From Aradus depressus (lineage: Eukaryota > Arthropoda > Insecta > Hemiptera > Aradidae): a DNA stretch of 64,000 nucleotides. The stretch lies in NCBI GenBank assembly GCA_963662175.1, contig OY759216.1:53523087-53587086 (forward strand), written 5' to 3'. The position numbers and the translations under genes were made by a program. The notes beneath the pieces were generated by a model that made no database searches, was not told where the DNA came from, and saw only the letters and a program-made list of their open reading frames with translations. Below are positions 11,201-20,200 of the stretch, piece after piece (the first letter of the stretch is position 1; the number at the start of each line of letters is the position of its first letter).

Positions 11201-14200
11201 AAATATTTATTTTTTACTTATTTATATTTGTTATGTTATTTATTTTTTCAATAACGACCGGCTTGACGCAGACTACCTCTACTAGTGTTCTCGCTCACCC
11301 ATCGCCTTTCTCTCCTCTTCCATTGTGGTCGTATCTTCGCATCACATTAGCTCGTATGCAACAGTTTATTTTGTTCTCCACTTGGTTTATCCTCAACATC
11401 TGTTTTTTTTTCCTAACCGCTCTGCTTTCCTTTCTATTCCTGGTTTTTCCCATAGTTTCTTCCGTTCGTAGAAGTTCAAAAAAAAATATACAATCAGTAA
11501 CAAAAATTTTCGGACAATTTATAATTTTGTTTTTCTTTTGCAGTTACACATAGTTATATGGCAAAATATTTAATTCAAGCAAAGTTTTAAATTTCGAGAT
11601 CATCAATCATTTCAAAACGCCGTAAAACAATTAATTAAACATTTACAGCTAATAGGAAATTTTGCATTAATAATTGAAGACAAGAAATTCACGTAACAAA
11701 ATTTTCTGGACACCTGTTGTTTGTTTTGTAAACAAATGCGACTCTGATCATGATCTTTAATCCCTTCTCAACCAACCGCTAATACCGAACAAATGAAATG
11801 TGTTTACATCCTTCTATTACTGCATTCAGTAGTTATTTGTATTTCCTGCTGTCAAGATGGGTCGAACATCTTTTGAAGTTCAACAGATAATAATTTTTAA
11901 TTATGAAAAAGGATTAAGTGTCCGCAAAATCGGTGGTTTGGTAGGCCGAAGTAAAAGCACCGTAGCCGATGTAATTCGAAGGTATAAGCACGAGCATCGG
12001 ATAGATTTGAAATCTTCCTCTGGCCGTCCAAGAGTATTAAACGACCGAGAAAGGTGTAGCGTTGTCCGGAAAATTAAAAACAAGCCCTCGAGGAGTGCAC
12101 CTCAGATCGTCGCCGAGGTATACAGAGAAACGGAAAAGAAAGTTCACCCACAAAATGTTCGAAGAATTCTAAAAGAAGCAGGATATAATGGGAGAGTACC
12201 AAAAACCGTTTGTGAGTGAAAAAAATATAAAAAAAAGATTGAGCTTCGCAAAAGAGTTCCAGAATCATTCAGAAATTTTTTGGAGTAATGTCATTCATCT
12301 GCGAGGTAAAATAAACTTAAGCACTCCGTCCTTCGGATGGGATGTTAAGCGATGGTCATGAGCCTGTACGATGTCAGGTCAAAGCGTTTGAGCTCTCACA
12401 TAAACACACGCATGCAATTGATCTCTGATGTTCACACGATTACAAAATTTTTAGTACATATTATTATGTATACATATATTATATGTATAGGGAAGTAAAC
12501 AAAAGTAAAGTAATAGTATATGTATACATATATTACATGGAAGTAAACGGACATGATCTGGAAACATTTATTTGTCGAAATATCGGAGAAAAAACTTTTA
12601 AATTAGAAAAATTGGGTACTTAGTTTCTTTAGAGGGAAGGTGGAGGGGATAGAGTAGGGGGAAGGGACGGTTTCTGCCGAGGGTCAGCGCTGCTGTCGCT
12701 CTCTTCCAACGTCATATCACAAAAATCTAGTTTTCTGACATTACATGACCTGAGATTTCTTTTTATGTTGTGAAGAGTTACCAGATACAAGAATATTTTA
12801 TTATTGCGGTTTGTTCTATTGCAAGCAAATACTTTTGAATGTAAGTTTAATATATTTAGTCCCGACAGTCGCGACAAAATTTGGAGAAGGCGTAATGAGG
12901 AGCTGAATCCAAAAAATTTAAAACCAATAGTAAAACATGGGGGTGGCTCAGTGATGGTGTGGGGGTGTATGGCGTCTAGTGGAATTGGTGAACTGGTTTT
13001 CATTGAAACCACCATGACTGGAAAAGTTTATGCCGAATTACTAAGGAGCAATTTGAAAAAGAGTGCTGAAAAACTTGGGATTTTACGGACTTTTCATTTT
13101 TACCAAGACAACGATCCGAAACACACCTGTGAATTGGTACGTACTTGACTTTTGTATAACTGCCCTAAAGTTATGAAACCCCCCCCAATCGCCCGATCTC
13201 AACCCAATTGAACACGTATGGGGTGAGCTCGACAGGAAAATTCGATTAACACCCATTGCTTCAAAAAACGAATTGAAACAAAAGTTATTAGAAGAGTGGG
13301 GTAAAATATCTCCAAATTTCACCAAAAAATTAGTTTCATCATCAATGCCGAATCGAATGAAAGATGTTATTACACAAAAAGGGTACCCAACCAAATATTA
13401 ATTAACATTATGGTTTTTGAATTTGTGAAATCGTAAAAAAAACATTGAATTTATTTATAGTTGTTTACATTTTTGTCCGAAAATTTTTGTTACCTACATT
13501 ACTTGTTATAAAATTTATTAAATTAAAATATTTATTTGTTCTAATCAAAGCTGTTTTTCCTTTATCCTAACCCACTTTTGAATTCTTATTCTTGATTGAA
13601 AAATGGCTTTAATTATTTTTTTAAATTATTTTTTATTACTTTTGCATTTAATTATTATAATTTTTTATTGAAAAATCAAACCGTCCGAACATTTTTGTTA
13701 CTGACTGTATATATATTTATTATTATTGTCTTCTTTGTTTTCCTTCTGTATAGCACAAATTTTTTTTTCTTCTTCTTCTCTGCATACATGCATCTTATTT
13801 GATATTTATTCGTTTTATTTCTTATTGATTTCTTATGTATTTAATCTTAGGGAACCTCGATCCCAGTTTTTTAAAAATTTAATTTCAACTGTAAACATTG
13901 AAACTAGGTTATGTGGACATGTCGATTTTTCTTTCACTTGCTACATATTTAAACTATTCTGCACCCACTGAGAGGTTAACCTGCGGCTAGGAACAGCCGG
14001 GTTTCTTAAATAACACAGTACCTGCTGCCCAGCCATTGGATTGGCAACCAAGAGGCCAACAACAGCCATTTTCAACATCTTTTTGACTTTAACTTTAGAT
14101 TATTTTAAAATAATAATCTTTATTGATGGGACTGAGCTCAATGTACATTTTACTATTTGTTAAGTATACTTATCTAAATAACTTTACAATGAAAAAAAGA

Positions 14201-17200
14201 TGAATGCATTCAGATATATTTACATTATCTCTGAGGAAGAATAACGATAATTAAGCTTGAATATACAACAAAAGTAATAATAATATAATAAAATAGAACA
14301 GAAAATAAAAGGTTTAATTCTAAACAACATTTATTTTAAATTTGATATAATAGGAATACAATATAATAAAATATATTATATATAATAGAAATAGATAATA
14401 ATAGACAAGTACTAATTATAAATGAAGAGAAACTAAAATAGCTATAATAACAACAATAATTATAATTAAAGAAAAAATAGAATACAATTAAATAAAAAAA
14501 TAGGAGAAAGAAAAAAGAATAACAGTAATTACAGAAAATAAATGAAAGTTGTAGAAAATAATTTATGTAATAATACGAATGATGGGGAGGGGAGAAATAA
14601 ATAAATTAGGTATTATATTATAGACCATAAAGTATCAGTAAGTAATAATATATATGATAACAATTAATTTTACTATAAATATTGTGAAATTCCAAAATAA
14701 AAAAAAAAGGGTAATTTTATTTCGCATCGCTTACTAGATCCGGAATTCATAACAGTGACTGGAATTTACACGAATTTCTTCAAATTTCCTAATTTTTCAT
14801 CTCCACTGCTGTTTGATGTGCACTTCAACCGTGTAAACTTTGGTTTACGGAAAAATATGGAGAAGTGTTAAAATAATTTTGCACAGGATGTATTTTCTAA
14901 TTTGAGCTTGAAAACAAATAAAAATGATATGTATTTATATTAATTTGTTAACAAATATATAATGCCTCTTTTTGTTTCAGGTCTTCCTGATAATCCAGCG
15001 TTTCAGATGGACTTTAAATCGCCAAACAGCGATAAAATGACCTTTTGGCAACGATTGTACAACACCTATGTGACGATGTCCACCGTTCTGGTGAGCTACT
15101 ACCATCTGAGTATACAACAGTCTATCATGGACAAGTACTTCAACTACACAGGATGGGAGTCGAGGCCGTCTGTAGGACAACTTACATCCAACAGAAGTCT
15201 TGTTCTGATCAATGCGGACCATAGTCTCACCTACCCGTACCCACTGGCACCTCACGTCAAACTTGTCGGAGGGATCAACATTCTTCCAGAGAAACCTCTG
15301 CCAGATGTAAGTATCTGCACAGACTTGCAATTGGAATCATAAATAGAACTTTAAGACCAAGATCTGGAATTAGGTGAATTGGATTGAAGAAATAGACCGG
15401 GCTTGTCAAGCCAAGTTTCTAAGTCAGCGGGCCATTTTGTGCAGCTATTTTCACTTCTCCAGTTATGTTTTATGTATTTCGTGGCAGCGACGAACCGTGT
15501 AATTTTAAAGTACAGAAGACACAGATTTTTACCGAAAGTTATTACAATTTATTTAGAAGATAGAAATAGTTATTATGGCTCATGCCCGGGCTTCAAATTA
15601 GATAACTCCTTGCAATATTAATGGTTTGTTTAGATGTTGGTAGTGAAATTTGTATGATTCCTTTACTCATATGATTCATGCAGTTTGTACAAATATCAAA
15701 CTGTCCTATATCAGACCGTTTAGGCTAAATCCTCATACGAAATAAAAAGTAATGAAAAAACGTATGTTTAAAAAAAATATATTGTCTATTTCACAAAATG
15801 TATATAATATGGGAGTACTTTATATGTATTATTGGTAATCTCATTAACTCTCTCAATACAGAACAGTTTCAATTATTAGCTTCAGAAACATCACCTAATA
15901 AACCTCGAGATTTGAACTATTTTGAATTAATAAAAATATTAAATAAAGAGTTATCACCTGCTCATAATATTCATACTGAGAGGCTTAAATTCTTATCAAG
16001 GCTGCAAAGAGCTGATGAAAATCTTTCTACATACATTACTGCTTAAAAAATAGGAGCGAAAAAATGTACATAACTGGGTTTGCCCAGGTCCCGATTGTAA
16101 CAAAAAAATATCATCTATCTTTCAAGCACAGTTTATCAGAGAAATTAGAGATATTCACATTAGAGAGAAAATCCTTGAATTAGATTCTAATACTGAACTA
16201 AGTAAAATAATAGATTGAGCGATACGTGCAATATTTTGTGAAATAGACAATATTTTTTTTTTTTAAACATACGTTTTTCTTTACTTTTTATTAAGTGTTT
16301 CACAATATCTCTGCAAAAAATGTTGTCTCTTCCAAAAAATTCGAAACATATTTACATTAGCCCTTAAACGACTAGCGTAGCATATCTGCAACGCTATGAA
16401 GTAATTAGTAGTAGTTGGATATAGAATGCGTTAGGAGATAAGTATTAGTGACAACAACGGCGCCCGGCAACACACGGCTCACGTCTCCCATTTCACAACA
16501 TTAGTGATTATTTTTGGACGTGTTATTAGAATAATATTATCACCAACATTTGCAGAAACGTAAACTTAGATATGTAAAATATTATTCAGTTGTAATTAGA
16601 GCAAATCATTCATTACAATTAATTTCCTGGGGGTTATAGGGCTGGGAGGAAAACGTGTCTGTCTACTCAGAAAATGAATGACGTTCTCTTCTTGAGACTC
16701 CTTGGGAGGAAAGTGACCTGTATATTTCTGATACTGATAACTGAATAAGGAATAAAAAAGATGGTGAACAAGTTGACGAAATATTTCCTCCTCATAACGC
16801 TATTGATGTTGATCGTCGAATCCTGGCCCTTCAGTAATAAACGATTTTCCTGCCGAAAATGTTCCAATGAGCCCAGACATTATTTCAGCCTAAGTTCCTA
16901 CGGAACCAGCAAAAAAAAAAAAAAAAATCTGCAATGGAAAAGGAGAAATTTTATAACGTTAGACAATTTTTTTTAAATTTGAAAAATTAATTTGCATAAA
17001 GAAGTGTTGGATTTATCAACTCCTTTGTCGTTTTTATATTATTTTTTCTCTAAAGATTTGATTAGGGATATAGTTTTTCAATCCAATTTATTTCGAGTTC
17101 AAACGAATAAGCTCAAAGGGCAACCAATAACTGGGGATGACTTGTTGCATTACGCATTATTTGTTGTCAGAACGCTCAGCGTTGCATATATGGAATATGG

Positions 17201-20200
17201 ACAGAAATACTTAAATAACTTTTTAATTATAAGCCGTCGATTTTTTAAATTATTTTTCGCGTATTCAGCAGGTCAAAATCTATATAAAAAAAGTATTTCG
17301 TTTAAAAATAAAAAATTGGTCGTTTAAGGGTTAAAAGTTATTAGGGTTTTGAGTTGAGCCCCCCTCCTCTGATGTCCTCCTTCTCTTTGGCCAAAATATA
17401 TAAAATTTGTTTCTCGTTATACTCAATGAGATGTTTTCATATACATCCCACGTGACTGTTTCTATGTTGATTGTTTAACTCTGTTTTCGATGTAAGGAAA
17501 CATTCCCAAAATATGAGTCGTATACAAATACTATGATCTGTCTGGATTGGAGCCATCAACTTAAACAATCTAGAAGGCTGTGACAGCCAGACAGTACAAT
17601 CTAGAAGGCTGTGACAGCCAGACAGTACAGACAGATAATAAAGTACAATTCACAAACTTATACTTTTTTTAATAATGTTTTACACAGGATATAAAAAAGT
17701 TCATGGACGAGTCTAAGGAAGGTGTTATATACTTTTCAATGGGATCTAACTTAAAAACTTCAGAATTAATGTCGAAGCCCTTCGGTAAGACTGTACTAGA
17801 GGTACTGAAGAACTTACCGCAGAGGGTACTCATGAAGTGGGAATCAGATGTTCCTCTTCCTAGTGGCCTTGGACAGAATGTGAAGACTTGGCCTTGGATA
17901 CCTCAGCAGGATGTCTTAGGTGAGATCCACTCTTTATTTCACTTTATTTGTGTGTAAGCCAAAGTAATATGAGTGCATTGAATTTGAATTTGAAAATTCT
18001 ATCATGAGTGAGGTAGAACAACACTGTTCAACAAGGGTAAATTTTCTTATATGAAAATACGTTTTTTTGAAGGACTTTCATGTGGGAAATTCAAATCTGA
18101 AATCAGAAATTCGCTATAATTTTTTATTTGTACGAGAATATTTGTCGTTATAATCGGAATTTTTGTCTGGTATAAAGATAACAACAGTTGGCAACAATGA
18201 ATTTTGCCTTCCATTTGTTTTCATATTCAAGAGTTGACATCCCGTTGCAAATAGATTTATGTTAGTTAATAAGCAAGTTATTGTTAAACTATTTAAAATT
18301 GAGTTTTATAGCCTGTTAAACTAACAAATGTAGATGGTAGAGACCTTCCATATCATGTGAGTAAATATACGTACTATATTTATATATATTTATGTTTTAA
18401 CTTCAGTATATTATTGTGACAACTGTAGTATATATAATATGTAAAACTTTCCATATTTCTCTTTTACTGAAATCTCTTCAACCATAGGACGTAAACTAGA
18501 AGTCAGATTCTAACATAGAGAGAGAGTGAAATCTTAAGTTTAACCTGGCATTTTTGTTAGATGAAGTGAGTAATGTTTGTTTAAATTATGTATTGTTTTT
18601 TATATGCACAATTCAACTCAGCAGTAATTTCAAATGTTTATGTATCTCTTCTAGAAAATGTCTCAAGATCCATTAAACTCTGATTATAATCAGAGTTTAA
18701 TGGATCTTGTAAATTTGAATCCTTGTTTTACTTACAAAACCACAAACTGTTTCTTTCCCCAATTTTTTTATTTAACATTCCCCCCCCCCCCCCCCCCCCC
18801 CCCCTTCTCCATTAAGGTTTTTTTAATTTTCACAAGAAATTGTTTAACTGAAATGTTGTTATGATAGCTAGTTTAGATAAATTTGGGAGATATTTCACTG
18901 CCTGAAATAGAGTTACCTAGTTAATCATTGTGACTCATGACCCGGGCTTTAACTACAACGTCATATCGCCTACTATTAGAGCACGTTTTCGTCGCTTCGC
19001 TAGACATGAGCCCGACTCTACTGTGGGAGTCCTCAATTTTGCTTACCTAGATTAGGGGTGTTTAACAAGGGCCTGACGTACAAGCTCGGGCCAACGGTTC
19101 CTGTCCGAAGGATGGCGTGCTCAAGGTCCAACACTTCCCAATATCAAAACATAAACCTATTGTTAAATAATTATGATTATGAAATAAAACAAAATTAAGT
19201 TTTGAGAAGTATATAAGAAACTCGACGAGGACAGCACCAGTAGGACTCCAGCACACTGCCTAAAGGAGAGCCTCCCAATGACACTCCCATCACGCTGCCA
19301 ACCATCCACTGTCCAGCAGTGGAGGAAGGCCACGAGGCAGGGCTTCAAAAGGACACAGGCATGAGGGGAGAATCCGGTCATCACTTAAAACCCTTAAAAA
19401 ATGGCTTTGAAAATAAATAAAAAACAAAATCAGTCAAAAGGAACTTAGAGGTCGTTGTGGAGTGACGTTGGAAAATGTACTAACTGAGCAATAGTACACA
19501 AATGAGAAAATAATAGATTAGTACATTTTTTTCGGGGTATTTTCGAGTTCGGTATCAAGCCGAAATCAACATGTAAAAAAGTAAGTTGTTAAGAATTGAA
19601 TCATTTAAGTTTGTCATTAAATGTATTCATTTTTGGTCTAGACTTGGAGGGGGGGGGGGGGGCAGAAAAGAGGGAGTTAAATACTTTAATAACTGCATAG
19701 TAATTTACATAGCGACGACATTTTTAATTGTTTATTTATTTTTGTATATTTTTTTTTTCGATGGACAGCGCATAAGAACTGCATTCTCTTCATAACTCAT
19801 GGTGGTTTTCTGAGCATTGCTGAAACAATCTACCATGGCGTTCCACTAATAGGAATACCAGCATATGGAGACCAAACTAAAAATGTCAACTTTGCAGCCA
19901 TGAAAGGATATGGAGTCTTATTGAAGACTGAAAATATCACGACAGAGTCCGTAACATGGGCGGTAAATGAGGTGCTCCACAATCCCATGTAAGTTATTAA
20001 TATAACATAATTTATGAGAAATACTATTTTTTTTATAGATCGTCCGGTTTTCGATATTCATATCGAAAACCATCTTGAAATGTAGTTTCAAAATACATAT
20101 TTTTAGACGTTTTCTTGATTTACCCGAAAACGGTTAGACCTATCGAAAAATTTACTCTTACGAAAATTGTTCCTTATAAAATTGCCAATCACTAATAAGT

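Larger units (their letters stand above)
11491..13707 (+). mobile_element. Tc1-like transposon with IR/DR ends
   Basis: It is flanked by TA (11489-11490 and 13708-13709). The ends CAATCAGTAACAAAAATTTT and (reverse complement of the right end) CAGTCAGTAACAAAAATGTT match. Second, inner copies of the same motif lie about 200 bases inside each end (gtaacaaaattttctgga near 11693; tccgaaaatttttgttac near 13476), giving the inverted-repeat/direct-repeat organisation known from Minos and Sleeping Beauty relatives. It carries a broken transposase and sits in UGT-1 intron 2. Confidence 0.8.

Noticed and set aside
14977..15330. Long minus-strand frames opposite UGT exon 3 (also 40062-40529)
   Set aside because: They are antisense shadows of the conserved exon; codon pattern and homology support the + strand.
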